Positions 15,001 to 30,000 of a DNA stretch of 64,000 nucleotides are shown here, piece after piece (the first letter of the stretch is position 1; the number at the start of each line of letters is the position of its first letter). The stretch spans positions 682,001 through 746,000 of the forward strand of contig NZ_AP025730.1 of the NCBI RefSeq assembly GCF_023734135.1, read 5' to 3'. The DNA is from Sphaerotilus microaerophilus (GTDB taxonomy: Bacteria > Pseudomonadota > Gammaproteobacteria > Burkholderiales > Burkholderiaceae_C). A program made the position numbers and the translations under genes. The notes under the pieces were generated by a model that worked only from the letters and a program-made list of their open reading frames with translations, had not been told where the DNA came from and made no database searches.

Positions 15001-18000
15001 CCTGGTCGGCGACGCTGGCGACGACACCCTGCGCGGCGGTGCGGATGCCGACACCCTGGTGGGCGGCACGGGCGCCGACTCGCTGGTCGGTGGCAGTGGC
15101 CGCGACCTGGCCGACTTCAGCGCCAGCACCAGCGCCACCACGGTCGACCTGTCGGCGGGCACCGCCAGCGGGGCCGACAGCGGCAGCGACGCCCTGGTCG
15201 AAATCGAGGACGTGGCCGGCGGCAGCGGTGCCGACAGCCTGACCGGTGACGCCGCGGCCAACCAGCTGTGGGGCAACGGCGGCGCTGACACGCTCGATGG
15301 CGGTGCCGGTGACGACAGCCTGCGCGGTGGCGCGGGCAACGACAGTCTGGTCGGCGGCGCGGGCAACGACACCGCGGTGTACGACGACGTGAGCGGTCCG
15401 CTGACGATCGACCTGGCCGCCGGCAACGTGGTCGGTGCCACTGGCTCCACGGCGGGCAGCGACACCCTGGTTGGCATCGAGAACGTGGTCGGCTCCGGCG
15501 GCGCCGACACCATCACCGGCAGCAGCGGCAGCAACCTGATCGTGGGCGGCGGGGGCGCTGACAGCATCGATGGCGGTGCGGGTGACGATGTCGTGGTGTT
15601 CGACGAGAACGACGCCGCCGTCTCCGGCGGTGCGGGCACCGACACCCTGTCCATCGCCAGCGGCCTGAGCCTGCTCGACCTGACCGTGACCCGCGACGAG
15701 GTCTTCACCCAGTTCGAGGTCGTGGACATCTCGGCCAGCGGTGCCCAGGTCATCAAGCTCTCGGACGCCGACATCCGCGCCCTGACCGGCGACGGCACCG
15801 GCCCGACCGGCGGCACCCTGACCGTCAAGGGCGGTGTGGACGACAGCATCCGCCTGGTGGGCGCCAACTGGCCGACCACCCCGACCGGCACCGAAACGGT
15901 GGACGGCATCACCTACAACGTCTATGCCTACAGCGTGGCCGGCGGCGTGACCACGGTGAGGGTTCAGCAGGGCGTCTCGGTTGGTTTCATCTTCCGCTCG
16001 GGCGAACTGCCGGAGCTGACGGTCGGCACGGCGGGCAGCGACGAATACCAGGGCAACGGTGGCAACGACACCTTCGTGGCCGGCGCGGGCGACGACATCG
16101 GCGATGGCGGCACCGGCGAAGACAGCCTGGAAGGCGGCTCGGGCAGCGACAGCCTGGTCGGCGGAGCCGGCAACGACAGCCTGTATGGCGGCGAGGCCAA
16201 TGACGAGACCGGCAGCGGTGCCGACAGCCTCGAAGCCGGCGCAGGCGACGACCTGGTGATCGCTGGCGATGGCGATGACACCGTGATTGGCGGCACCGGC
16301 AACGACAGCCTGTCGGCCGGCGCGGGCCGTGACAGCGTGGACGCCGGCGACGGCGCTGACACCATCACGGGCGGCAGTGGTGACGACACGCTGCTGGGTG
16401 GCGCGGGCAATGACAGCATCGACGCGGGCGAAGGCGCCGACGTGGTGCAGGCCGGCTCCGGCGACGACACCGTGATCGGCGGCACGGGCAACGACACCCT
16501 GACCGGTGGCAGCGGCGTGGACACGCTCGACTACCGTGCCGAGACGGCGGGTGTCAGCGTCAATCTCGACACCGGCCTGGCCAGCGGGACCGGCAGCGGC
16601 GACGACAGTTTCAGCGAGTTCGAGAACGTGCTCGGCGGTGCCGGCAACGACACCATCACCGGCAGCGGGTCGGCCAACTACGTGGACGGCGGCGCCGGTG
16701 GCGACCAGATCGGCACCGGCCTGGGCAACGACACCGTGCGCTTCGACGCGGCGGACACCGTCGATGCTGGCGAAGGCCAGGACGTGCTGGACATCACCAG
16801 CACCACCACCGTGGACCTGACCACGCTGGCCGGCAGCCAGATCGCCGGCTTCGAGGAGATCGACCTCAGCGGCGACGGCGTGCAGAGCCTCCGCCTGGAT
16901 GCCGCCTCGGTGGTCGCCTTCTCCAGCACCACCGACACCCTGAAGGTGCACGGGGACGTGGGCGACGTGGTCACCCTCAGTGGCAACTGGGTGAGCGCGG
17001 GCACCCAACCGGTGAGCTATGCCGGTGGCGCCAGCGAGCCCTACCTGAAGTACACCCTGGTCGATCCGGTCAGCGGCCAGACCGCCACCGTGCTGATCGA
17101 CCCGGCCATCGAGCTGGCCATCGAATACACCGGCGGGACCGGCAACGACACGCTGGGCGGCGGCGACGGCAATGACACCGTCAGCGGTGGCGCCGGCAAC
17201 GACACCCTGGGGGGCGGCCTCGGTGAAGACACCCTGCTGGGCGGCGATGGCAACGACCTGCTGATCTACGACGCCACCGACGTGTCGGTCGACGGCGGTG
17301 CCGGCACCGATACCCTGGCACTGGGCAGCACGGCCGATGCCGTGGTGATCGACCTGGGTGCCGTGGCGCGCCCTGCTGCTGGCGGCGTCCGCCCGGACAT
17401 TGCCAACGTCGAGGTCATCGACATCACCGGCCGTACCAGCGGCGGTACGGGCAACAACACCCTGGTGCTCAACGAGGTGGCGCTGATCGACCTGGTCGGC
17501 AGCACCGGCACGCTGACCGTCACCGGCAACGCGGGCGACAAGGTCTACCTGACCAACCTGACCGAGGTCAACCCGGACAGCACCAGCGGCTACACCACCT
17601 GGATCTACACGGACTCCGGCACGGGCGACACCGTCACGTTGCTGGTGGCCGATGCCGTGACCGTGGAGGCTGCCCTGATCGGCACCCCGGGCGACGACAC
17701 CCTGGTCAGTGGCACGGCCAACGCCGACCTGGTGCGTGGCCTGGCCGGTAACGACACCGTCGATGGCCTGGCTGGCGCCGACGTGCTGCGCGGCGATGCC
17801 GGCGATGACGTGCTGGTCTACGACGCCGCCGACCTGGTGGTCGATGGCGGCGATGGCAACGACACCCTGCTGGTGGACAACGAGTCCACCCTGAACCTCA
17901 CCACGGTCGATGACGCCGTGCTGCAGAGCCTGGCCACCATCGATCTGGTGAGCAGCGGCAACAACGTGGCCTTCAACGCGGGGGCCAGTGACATCCTGGC

Positions 18001-21000
18001 GCTCAACGGTGGCGATCCGGTCACTGTGCTGGGCGGCGCTGGCGACACCGTGGCCCTGCAGGGCAACTGGGTCAAGGGTGCCAATGATGGCAGCGCCACC
18101 ACCTACACGCTGGTGACGGCCGACGGCCAGACCGCCACGGTCCACGTGGCCAACGCGGTGCCGGTGAGCATCACCTACACCGGCCACGACAGCAGCGAGC
18201 GCGACATCATGGTGTCGGGCGCTGGCGACCAGACCCTCGATGCCCTGCGCGGCAACGACAGCCTGGACGGCGGCGCCGGCAACGACACCCTGCTGGGTGG
18301 CGCTGGCGACGACGTGCTGGTGTACGACGCCGCCGACGGCGTGGTCTCGGGCGGTGCCGGCTCCGACACCCTGCAGATCCGCGGCAGCGGCGTCACCGTC
18401 GACCTGACGACGGTGGCCAATGGCGTGATCACCGGCATCGAGACCATCGACCTGACCGGCAGCGGCAACAACACCGTGGTGCTGAACCCGGACGATGTCC
18501 AGGCGCTTTCCACCGATACCGACACCATCATCATCCAGGGCGACGGCGGGGACTCGGTGCGCCTGGCCGGCGAGGGCTGGGAAGCGCGCGGCTCCGAGCT
18601 GGTGGCCGGCATCACCTACAACAAGTTCATTTCTTACGCGAGCGACGGCTCCATCGTCACGGTGCTGGCCGGCCTGCGCGTGGTCAAGGGCGACCAGCTC
18701 GTCGGCGATCCGGTGCTGGCGGATTCGCTGACCGGCGGTGCCGGCGCGGACCTGGTCGAAGGCCGTGGCGGTGACGACACCTTGTCCGGTGCCGGTGGTG
18801 CCGACCTGGTCTATGGCGGCGACGGCAACGACACCGTGGTCTTCGACGCGACCGATGTCGCGCTGCACGGCGGCAATGCCGACGACGCGGCCGGTGCCCT
18901 GGACAGCGACACGCTGACCCTGGAGACCGCGGGCGAGATCATCGACCTGCAGGAAGCCGGCCGTCCGGCCGACGGCGCGCTGCAGCCCACGCTGTCGAGC
19001 TTCGAGAACCTGGACATCGACGGCAGCGGTGCCAACGTCCTGATCCTCGATGCCGCCAGCGCGGCGGCACTGGGCGGCGCCAGCCTGGCGATCACCGGTG
19101 GCAGCGATGACACCGTCTTTGTCGACGGTGATCCGGCGGCGCAGACCTTCACCGTCACCGGCGCGACCGTCAAGCAGGTCATCACCGACGACGGTGATGC
19201 CACCAGCGCGTCCGACAGCCTGAGCGGGACCTCGGGCCAGGACGCTGTCAAGGCCGGCGCCGGCAACGACACCGTCGATGCCGGCGCGGGCGCCGACATC
19301 GTCTACGCCGGCAGCGGCGACGACCGGGTGGTCTATGACCGCAATGACCTGCGTGTCTTCGGCGGCACCGGCACCGACACCCTGGTCATCACCGATGCCG
19401 ACACCGTCGACGGTGGTGCGGCCAGCACCGCCAGCCGCACCAACACCGCCTCGGGCGACGTGGACCTGACCGGCGTGGCGCTGACCACCGGTGGGCTGGG
19501 CCGCGTGGACGGCTTTGAGGCCATCGACCTGCGTGGCCACGGCAACCAGACCGTGCGTCTGGACGAGGCCTCGGTGATGGCGATGTCCGACTCCGGGCGT
19601 ATCACCGTCACGGGTGACCTCAACGACGTCGTCAAGCTGTACGGCAACTGGGCGACGCTGGGCATCGAGTCCGACCTCGAAGGCAAGATCTACACCGTCT
19701 TCCAGAAGAACGACGCCATCGTCGCAGTGGCCCAGGAGGTCACGGTCGCGATCACCAACGAGCTGGGTGGCGCGGTGATCATGGGGACCTCAGGGGCGGA
19801 CGACACCACCGTCACGAACTTCGCTGACGGTGCCTCCTCGGGGGATGGCGACGACGTCATCCGCCTGACGAGCATGAACTTCGTCGGCGTGGACGGTGGC
19901 CGTGGCTACGACAAGACCTACTTCGAGCTGAACGCCAACGCGACGATCAACACCGCGCTGCTGGCCAAGACGGCGCTGACGGGCGTCGAAGAGATCGACC
20001 TGCGCCAGGACTCGACCACCACCAACGACGACGCCTACGCCAATACCCTGATCCTGACCCCGGAAAAGGTGCTGGAGATGACCGACTCGGACGGCCTGCT
20101 GGTCGTCTCGGGCAGCAACAAGGACAGCATCAACCTCTACGGCGCCTGGAGCGACGTGGCCACCGCGCCGAGCGTGACCTACAACGGCGTCGTCTACAAG
20201 GAGCTGGTGGCTGACAACGGCGCACGCCTGTACTACGCGCCGGAGGTGACGGTCACCAAGATCGACCCGACCCTGCAGATGAGCGCGTTCTCCGTCGCCT
20301 ATGACGACGGCGCATACCTGGTGGCCTCCGGCATCGAGCAGTACACCGGCTGGAAGGTCGGCAATGCCGGCGACATCAACAAGGACGGCCTCGACGACCT
20401 GGTCATCAACAAGGTGGACGGCGCCTACGTGGTGTTCGGCACCGACTCGATGGCTGGCCAGATCGACCTGTCGAACCTGGGCACCCGCGGCTTCCAGATC
20501 ACAGGCAATGGCGTCACGCTCGACGACATCACCAACACGAACTACCAGAACGCCAACTGGAACTCGTACAACTTCGGTGTCTCCACCATCGGCGACATCA
20601 ACGGCGACGGCATCGGCGACCTGGCCACCACCAACGGCAATCCGAACTCGCTGACCGTCGTCTATGGCCGCACCGAGTGGGACAACGTCAACCTGGCGAG
20701 CTTCACGCCGGGCGCGTCCAGCGGCTTCACGATGACCTTCACCGGCTTCCCGGACGAGCGCTACACCTCGATCTCGGCGGTGGGCGACGTCAACGGCGAC
20801 GGCTACGCCGACTTCGCGGTGGGCAACTCCTTTGCCAACAGCGGCCAGGGCGAGGTCTATCTGGTGTTTGGCGGCACCCATGCCGACAACATCAACACGA
20901 CCGCAGCACAGACCAACCGCTGGATCAAGATCGGCTCCGACGGTGCCAACCGCACCAACGTCGGCGTCGACATCTCCGGCCTGGGCGACATCAACGGTGA

Positions 21001-24000
21001 CGGCTTCGCCGACTTCGTCGTCGGTGGCCCCGGCTATGTCAACTCGGTCACCACCGGCAGCTCCAGCCAGACCGACTACAGCGGCAGTGGCTACCTCATC
21101 TACGGCAAGGAGCAGGGCTGGTCCAACACCACCGTGGTCCAGCGTGACCATGTCAACCCGCTGCTGAGCAGCCTGTCGCCGAGCGACGACGCCAGCGGCG
21201 TGGCGGTCAACAGCAACCTGCAGCTGAACTTCAACGAGGGCGTGCAGTTCGGCAGCAGCGGCTTCGTCGGCCTGTACCGTGCGGGCAGTGACGTGCTGGT
21301 CGAGCGCTTCGACGTGGCCACCGGCATGGGCAACCTCGGCGGCCGGGCCTGGGTCAGCGGCTCCTCCGTGGTGGTCAACCCGGTCAACCCGCTGTCCTCC
21401 AGCACCGACTACTACGTCAAGGTGGATGCCGGCGCGGTCACCGACCTGAGCGGCAACCCCTTCGCCGGCATCAGCGACAGCACCGCGTGGAGCTTCACCA
21501 CCGGCAGCAACGGCGACAGCAGCTCGCCCAACCTGCGCGCGGCCTATCTGGAGGTGTTCGCCAACAGCAACACCACCTACGACGCGCAGCCGACGACCTA
21601 CGCCACCTACTACGGCACTCCTGCCAACCAGGGCGACATCAGCATGCTGTATGGCACGCTGACCAGCGGCGACATCTCTGCGCCGTACGCCTTCGACGCC
21701 AGCGACGTGCGCGCCAGCAACAACGTCGACATCTCGTCCACCGCCACCTCGGTGGACTACCGCAGCGAAGCGGACTTCAAGCTGTACTTCGCCTTCGACG
21801 AGGCGGTGCGCCCCTACGGCCAGATCCTCATCCGGCGGCCCGATGGCACGGTGGTCGAGAGCTTCGACCTGCAGACCGGCCGTGGCAGCCTGGGCGGCGG
21901 CATCAAGCCGACCAATGTCGACGAGTCGCGCCCGGACATCAACACCACCTCGGCGGCGCCGACCACCACCGACAGCACCGGCTTCGAGATCGACCCCGGC
22001 TTCACCTTCGCCCGCAACACCACCTACACGGTGGAACTGGTGGGCATCAAGGACGGCTCGGGCAACAGCCTCGACGCGGCCGATGCCAGCTTCACCTTCA
22101 CCACCACCTCCGCGGCCGACACCCTGGCGCCGCAGCTGGTGGCCTACAACCTCGGCAGCGCCTCCACGGCCTTCACCAACAGCACCAGCAATGGTGCGAC
22201 CAACGTGTCGGTGGAGTCGGACATCGTCTTCAAGGCGTCCGAGTCGCTCGTGCCGGGTGCCAGCGGCAGCGTGTCGATCAAGCTGTACAACAGCTACGCC
22301 GGCGCTGCCGTCGAGACCTTCTCGTGGAGCAGTGCGCCCACGGCCGGTGCCGATGGCTCCTACACCTTCACCGGCAGCCTGGGGGGCACGATGACCCTCA
22401 GTGGCCAGACGGTGCGCATCGACCCGGGCCAGAACCTGGCCTACGGTACCGCGTACTCGATCGCTGCCGCCGGCCTGAGCGACCCCTCGGGCAATGCGCT
22501 GGTGCTCAACACCAACACCGGCCACTACTTCACCACCGTCGCCCAGACCACCACGGTGCAGACGCTCAGCGGCAACGCCGTGCAGCACCCGACCACGGTC
22601 GGCCTGGACGACAACATCGTCATCCGCTTCGCGGAGTCGGTCGAGGCGGGCACGAACAGTGCCGGCACCCAGAGCATCCAGCTCTACAACCGCTCGGGCA
22701 CCCTCATCGAGAGCTTCGACGTGGCGACCGGCCTTGGCAACCACGGCGGCAGCCTGAGCTTCCAGGGCACGGATGTCACGCTGAACCCGGGCCAGACCCT
22801 GGCCTATGCCACGGGCTACTACCTGACGGTGAGCAGCCAGGCGATCCGCGCGGCGCATGAGAACGTCAGCGAGGACGCTGGCAACGCCGACGGCAATGCG
22901 GCCAGCACCCGCTACTACACCGGCGCCGGCATGTCCGGCTCCGGCTCGCCACTGTACTTCGCCACCGAGGCGGGCACGCAGATCGACCCGGGTTGGGTCC
23001 AGACCCCCTCCATCACCGCTGACGGGGTGCTCAACGCGGGCAGCTACGTGGGCAACATCTGGAATGGCAGCGGCTACAGCGCGCAATTCCCGAACGGCAC
23101 CACCAACTACAACCTTCAGCCGGGCGAGTGGACCGGGATGGAAGTCTCGGCCGCGGGTGACGTGGATGGCGACGGTATCCAGGACTTCATCATCGGCAGC
23201 CCGATGAAGGTCTGGGATCCGACGCTCAACCCCAGCGACAACGGCGACAACTACGTCTACGGCAAGTACTACCTGGTCTTCGGCCAGGCCGGCAACACCA
23301 GCACGACGCTCAACATCGCCAACCTGGCCGCCGCTGGTCGCGTGGTCCAGTTCTACGGCCCGAATACCAACTGGCTCAAGGGGGTCGTGGAGTTCGGTGA
23401 CCTGAACAAGGACGGCTACGACGACCTGCTGATCACCGCCGGAGGCAACGCCCCGGACACCGACCTCTCCAACAGCGACAACCTGGCCAGCAACGATGGT
23501 GACACCGACGCCGGTTCGGCCTTCGTGGTGTATGGCCAGGCCCGCTCGGCCTGGGTCTCCAGCCTCAACGTGACCCAGCTGGGCCAGCAGGGCCTGGAAA
23601 TCACCGGCGGCCTGCCGCAGGAGCAGCTCGGCTTCTCGGCCGCTTCCGGCGACTTCAACGGCGACGGCACCGTCGACCTGTTCTTCGGCATGCCCCGCAA
23701 CGACCGCGACGGTTTTGCCTCGGGCGAGGGCTTCGTCATCAACGGGGGCGACTTCAGCAGCTCGCTGATGAGCGTGGGCACCGATCAGGCCGACACGTTG
23801 CTGGGCGACTTCGGTGCCGACCGGCTCGCCGGCCAGCAGGGCAACGACCAGATCTACGGCCTGGGCGGCGCCGACATCCTGCGCGGGGGCCAGGGCAACG
23901 ACACGATCGGCCTGACCGATCTCGACTTCATCCTGCTCGATGGCGGCACCGGCACCGACACGCTGAAGTTCATCGGCCACGGCTTCGACCTCGACCTCAC

Positions 24001-27000
24001 CGGTTATGCGGGGGCCAGCCTGCGCAGCTTCGAGCGCATCGACCTGACCGGCGACGGTGACAACGCCATCACGCTGAACTACCGCGAGGCGATCTACCTG
24101 CTTGAGCGCGAGCTCTCCACCGCCTACGGCACCCAGACCCAGCTGACGATCGACGGCAACGTCGGTGACCGCGTGACGCTGGAAGGCCCGTGGTCCCTGA
24201 TCAACTCGGACAACACCTACAACTACTACGCCCTCGACGGCATCTTCGTCGCGGTCGATGCGGACATCACCCAGGCCACACCGACCTGGACCATCCCCTA
24301 CCGCGGCGCGACGATCGATTTCAACGCCTCGGCGCTGCCTGACGGCCTGCGTGTCGATGCGGTCGACTTCAGCATCGGCAGCAACCAGCAGCCCACGACC
24401 AGCTATGTCGAGGCGCTGGGCGACATCAACCACGATGGCTATGCCGACTTCGCGGTGGCGGACAACGACGTCGCAGGGACCAACCTGCCCTACGTCTACC
24501 GCGAGGCGGGCCAGTGGGAGTACTACTACTTCGATGACCCGAACGCGTCAGTGCCATTCATCGGCGGCCAGACGCTCTACACCTCGAGCGCCGGCCACTA
24601 CCGCGCAAGCAATGAGTGGACCTACGTCGGCAACACCGGCGCGGTGTACGTCGTCTACGGCCAGGCCGGCGGCTTGGGCAGTACCGATTTCAACCTGATC
24701 GGTACGGGCCAGGAGACCGATGTGATCCGCCTGGTCAGCGGCGCCGATCCGGGCGACGAGTTTGCCGACAGCATGGGCAGCCTGGGCGACGTGGACGGTG
24801 ACGGCCAGGCCGACTTCGTCATCAGCGCGTGGAACACGGCGCGCAGCTACACCTTCACCGAGGGCGGTGAGCTGAGCTGGGCCGACCCGACCGGTGCCAA
24901 CGGCGTCAACGCGGCCTACAACGGCTGGTGGGTCGGTGCCGAAGCCGACATGGCCCCGGGCAGCGCTTCCACCTCGCCCTGGGCCTACTCGTACACGGCG
25001 GACAGCTGGGCCTACAACCGCGCTGGGCGCCAGTACTTCTTCCTGGGCGGCAACCAGATGCTGGTCGACCAGGTCTCGGGTGCGATCACCGATACCTCCG
25101 TCAGCAACAACGCCAGCGGCCTGCAGGGCACCAGCACCCAACTGCCCAGCAGCTGGGATGGCGGCGTGGACCTGGTGTCCGACCTGCCGGACAACGGCGC
25201 CACCGCCGGCCAGCAGACCACGTACACCTTCACCGCCAACTCGACCACGGCCTCGCTGACCACCACCGGCCAGACCGCGTGGAGCCCGATCGCGCTGGGT
25301 GACGTCAACGGCGATGGCTACGACGACTTCATGGACAGCGCCGGCAGCGGCGTCGTCCACTTCGGCCAGCCGCTCGACAGCGGCATCGACCAGACGATCA
25401 ACTGGTCCACCATCGACCTGGGTGGCTTCAGCCGCGCCAGCGCCGCTGGCGACCTCAACGGCGACGGCTATGACGACCTGGTGCTGGGGTACAGCAACTT
25501 CAGCTACGTCGTGTTCGGCCAGGCCGGCGCCTGGACGGGTGTGCCGACCTTCAACACCAACAGCGCACTGAACGGCACCTTCGCGGCCAATGGGGGGACC
25601 CCGGCCATCGCGCGCATCGACGCCGAGTCCGGCTACACCGGCCAGCAAGGGGTCTACACCCGCCTGGGCGACATCAACGGCGACGGCTATGACGACCTGC
25701 TGGTGGCCGGTAACCCGGCCGACAACTACAACGCCAAGTCCAACGGCGCCGCCTATGTGGTGTTCGGCGGGGCCAATGTGGCCGGGGCCGGCAACGACAT
25801 CTGGGACGCCAATGTCAGCCTGGGCAACCTGGCTGCCCGCGGCCAGGGCTTCCGCATCACCGGCGCGATCGACGGTGACCTGTTGACCAATGCCAGCTGG
25901 ACCGGCGTTGGCGACGTCAACGGCGACGGCTACGACGACTTCATCATCCAGTCCAGCGGCGAGCTCGAAGGGGCCGCCGCGAACAACGCCACCTCGGGTT
26001 CCGGTTCGTCCTACCTCTTCCTGGGGCAGGGCAGTGCAGCCTGGCGCAACGTCGACACGCTGGAGGTGCAGGACTACGGCATCCAGATGCTGGGAACCGG
26101 CAACGGCGAGTGGACGGCGTTGGGCGACGTGGACGGCGACGGCTTCGACGACATGTCCCTCGTGAGCAACACGGGTGCACAGATCTTCTACGGTTCAACC
26201 GCGCTGTCGTCCTACAAGGACGCCACCTGGTCCGGCCTGGGCAATGGCCAGACCACCGTGCAGGTGGTCCAGGGCACCAGCGGGGCCACCCTGACCGGCC
26301 ACCGCGGCAACAGCACCGTGGCCCTGATCGGCCAGGACCGCCTGATCGGCAATGCCGGCAACGACACGCTGGTCAGCGACGGCGGTGCCGACGTGCTCAA
26401 CGGTGGTGCCGGCAACGACCTGCTGCAGGTCGTCGACAATCACTTCTTCCAGCTCGATGGCGGTTCCGGCGTCGACACGCTGGAGCTCCTGGGCTCGATG
26501 ACGCTGGACCTCACGGCCGTGGGCAATACCCGGGTCGCCAACATCGAGGTGGTGCAGCTGGGCAGCGGCAACCAGACCTTGACCCTGAGCGCCACGGACG
26601 TGCTGCGCATGACCGGGCAGACCAACACCACGGTCGCAGATGCCCGCTTCCAGCGCGGCAACGTGCTCGTGGTCAACAGCAGCGCAGGCAGCGACGCCCT
26701 GGTGCTCAACGGGGCCGACTGGAGCAGCACCGGCGTCACCACCGCGGTGGCGGGCAGCGCTGCCCTCTTCACGGTCTACCAGGCCAACGGCGGCAACCTC
26801 TTCGTCGTCACCAACCTGGTCCCGACCACCGGCACTGCGGGAGGCGCCCTGGCGGGTACCGCCGCAGGCGAGGTGCTCTACGGCGGCTCGGGTGCCGACA
26901 CGGTCACGGCCAACGCCGGCAACGACACGGTCTACGCCGGCGAAGGTGCTGACGCGGTGACCGGCGATGACGGCAACGATTCGCTGGTCGGCGGACTGGG

Positions 27001-30000
27001 CAACGACACCCTGGGTGGCGGCAACGGCGACGACACCTTCATCGCCGGCCGTGGCAACGACAGCGTGGACGGCGGCGCCGGCAACGACATGCTGGACTAC
27101 CGCAGCGCCAACGAAGGCCTGGCGATCACCTACAGCGCGGCGGGAGCCGGCACGGTCAGCGGCACGCAGACCGGCACCGACGGCTTCACGGCGGTCGAGA
27201 CCGTCTACGGCTCCAACCGCGCCGACACCATCATCGGCAGCGCCGGCGACGATGTGCTGACCTGGCATGCCGGAGCCGGCGGCAACGACAGCTTCGTCGG
27301 CGGCAGCGGCAACGACGCGCTGGACTACAGCGGCGTCGACTCGGCGGTGGTCGTCACCTTCACGGGGGCTACCTCGGGCACGGCGCGCACGGCCAACCAG
27401 GGCACCGACAGCTTCAGCGGCATCGAGACCGTCATCGGCGGCGGCTACAACGACGTCTTCGTCAACGCCGACGGCGCCGTGGTGGTCCAGGGCGGTGCGG
27501 GTACCGACACGCTGGATTACAGCGCCAACGGCAGCGGCGTCACGGTGCTCTTCACCGCCGATGGCACGGGCACCGTGGGTGGTAGCGTCGTGGCCAGCTT
27601 CACCTCCGTGGAGTCGGTCATCGGTGGCAGTGGCGCGGACTCGCTGACCGGTGCGGCCGGGACCCAATACTTCTCCGGCGGTGCCGGTAACGACACCGTC
27701 GACGGCGGGGCTGGCGGCGACAAGCTCGACTACACCGGTGTGAGTGCCGGCCTGAGCATCACCTACGGCGCGGCAGGCGGTGGCACGGTCACGGGCAGCA
27801 GCACAGGCACCGACAGCTTCAGCAACATCGAGACCGTCACCGGCGGTGGCGGCAACGACCAGGCCATCGGCGGCAGCGGTGCCGAGTACTTCGAGGGCGG
27901 TGCGGGCAACGACACGCTGCGCGGTGGTGCTGGCAACGACACCTTCTTCGGTGGCACGGGTACCGACATCGCCGACTACAGCGACGCGACCACGGCGATC
28001 AACGCCAACGTGTACTTCCAGTACGGTGGCTCGATCACGATCACCAGCGATGTTGGCGCGGCGGATCAGTTCTACGACGTGGACGGCATCATCGTCGGTT
28101 CGGGCAACGATGCAGTCAACATCTACAGCGGCAGCGGTTCGCTCGATGGTCGTGGCGGTCACGACTCGCTGAGTGGCGGCAGCGGCGACGACACCCTGAT
28201 CGGCGGTGCCGGCAACGACACCCTGGTCGGCAACAACGGCAATGACTGGTTCTACGGCGGCGCGGGCAATGACAGCTTCAATGCCGGTGGCGGCAACGAC
28301 GTGCTGGACTACCGTGGTGTTTCCGGCAACCTGAACGTCAACCTGTCCACCGGGGTCATCAGCTCCGACGGCGAAGCGGGCGCGGACGCCGTCACGACGG
28401 GGTCGATGGAGGCCGTGCTGGGCGGTTCGGGCAACGACAGCATCGTCGGCAGCCTCTACGCCGAGACGATCAGCGGCGGTGCCGGCAACGACACCATCGA
28501 CGGCGGCGCCGACAACGACACCGCCATGTACGCGACGGTGACCAACGCCCTCAACGTCAACCTCGCCACCGGCGTCGCCACCGGCGAGGGCACCGACACG
28601 CTGAGCAACATGGAGAACGTGGTCGCCGGCTTCGACAATGACCGCATCACCGGCAACAGCAGCAACAACGTGCTGTATGGCAGCGAGGGCAACGACACGC
28701 TGGAGGGTGGCAACGGCAATGACGCCCTGTACGGTGGTGATGGCAACGACGTCTTCGTGATGAACGACGACGCGGCGATGGACTCGATCTACGGCGGCAA
28801 CGGCTTCGACCTCCTCGACTTCTCGGCCGTCACCTACGACATCCGCTATTCGCAGGGGCGCGGTGACGCATTCCGCCTGTACAACCGCGATGAGTGGGTG
28901 CGCTTCCTGCTCGACATCCCGGGTAGCAACGACCCGGGCCAGGGGCGTGACGACGACTGGAACGGCAGTACGTCCAGCCTCTACGACGGCCACGACGACT
29001 GGTACAGCGGCATCGAGGGCATGATCGCCGGCAGCGGCAACGACTACATCTACATCGACGCGGGTGGCCAGGACGTCTACAACCCGGGCGAGCGCGACGG
29101 CTACCTCGATGGTGGGGCCGGCAATGACACCCTGCTCGGCCATGACGGCCGCGACACCCTGATCGGCGGCAGCGGCAATGACTCGCTCGACGGCAACACC
29201 GGCGACGACACCCTGATTGGCGGCGCCGGCAACGACACCCTCATCGGCAATGGCGGCAGCGACTGGGCCGACTACAGCGGCGCCGCGGCCGCCATCACGG
29301 CCGACCTGTCGCTGGCCAGCAACCAGGTCACTGCCGACGGCGATGCGGGCATCGACCACCTGAGCGGTGTGGAAGGCCTCATCGGCAGCGGACTTGCAGA
29401 CAGCATCAAGGGCAGTACCGGCGCTGACAGCCTGTATGGCGGCCTGGGCAACGACACCCTGGACGGCCACTCCGGCAACGACACGCTGGACTACAGCCGC
29501 CAGTCGACCGCGGTCAGCATCGACGTCGCTGCGGGCAGCGCCAACAGCGGCGCCGGCAATGTCGACACCATCAGCAACTTCGAGGCCTATGTCGGCGGTA
29601 GCGGCAATGACAGCATCGTCGGTGCCAGTGCCACAGCGGTCAACGAGACCATGAGCGGCGGTGCTGGCCACGACACCCTGTCGGGTGGCGACGGTGCTGA
29701 CTCCCTGCTGGGCGGCGTGGGCAACGACTCCCTGCTCGGCGGTGCCGGCAACGACACCCTGGTGGGGGGCCTGGGCAACGACGCGCTGGACGGCGGCGCC
29801 GGTACGGCCGACGTGCTGGACCTGACGCCGGCCACTGCCGCCATGGTGGTGGACCTGACCGCGGGCACCTCCACTGGCGAAGGCAGCGACACGGTCACCG
29901 GCATTGAAGTGGTGTGGGGCGGCAGTGGCTCCGACACCCTGACCGGCAGCACCGGCAACGACAGCCTGATCGGCAATGCCGGGCGCGACGTGCTTGCCGG

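Noticed and set aside
6458-19540. Minus-strand open frame of 4360 codons
   Set aside because: It is the reverse complement reading of the RTX repeats. The product is low-complexity Val/Ala/Arg repeats with no domain. The frame stays open because the repeat codons lack stop triplets on that strand.
19790-24433. Minus-strand open frame of 1547 codons
   Set aside because: Shadow of the FG-GAP/Ig region; no ribosome site or domain, and the plus frame has clear protein motifs throughout.
28850-28870. RGD tripeptide (QGRGDAF) in the giant protein
   Set aside because: One RGD in almost 12,000 Gly/Asp-rich residues is expected by chance.
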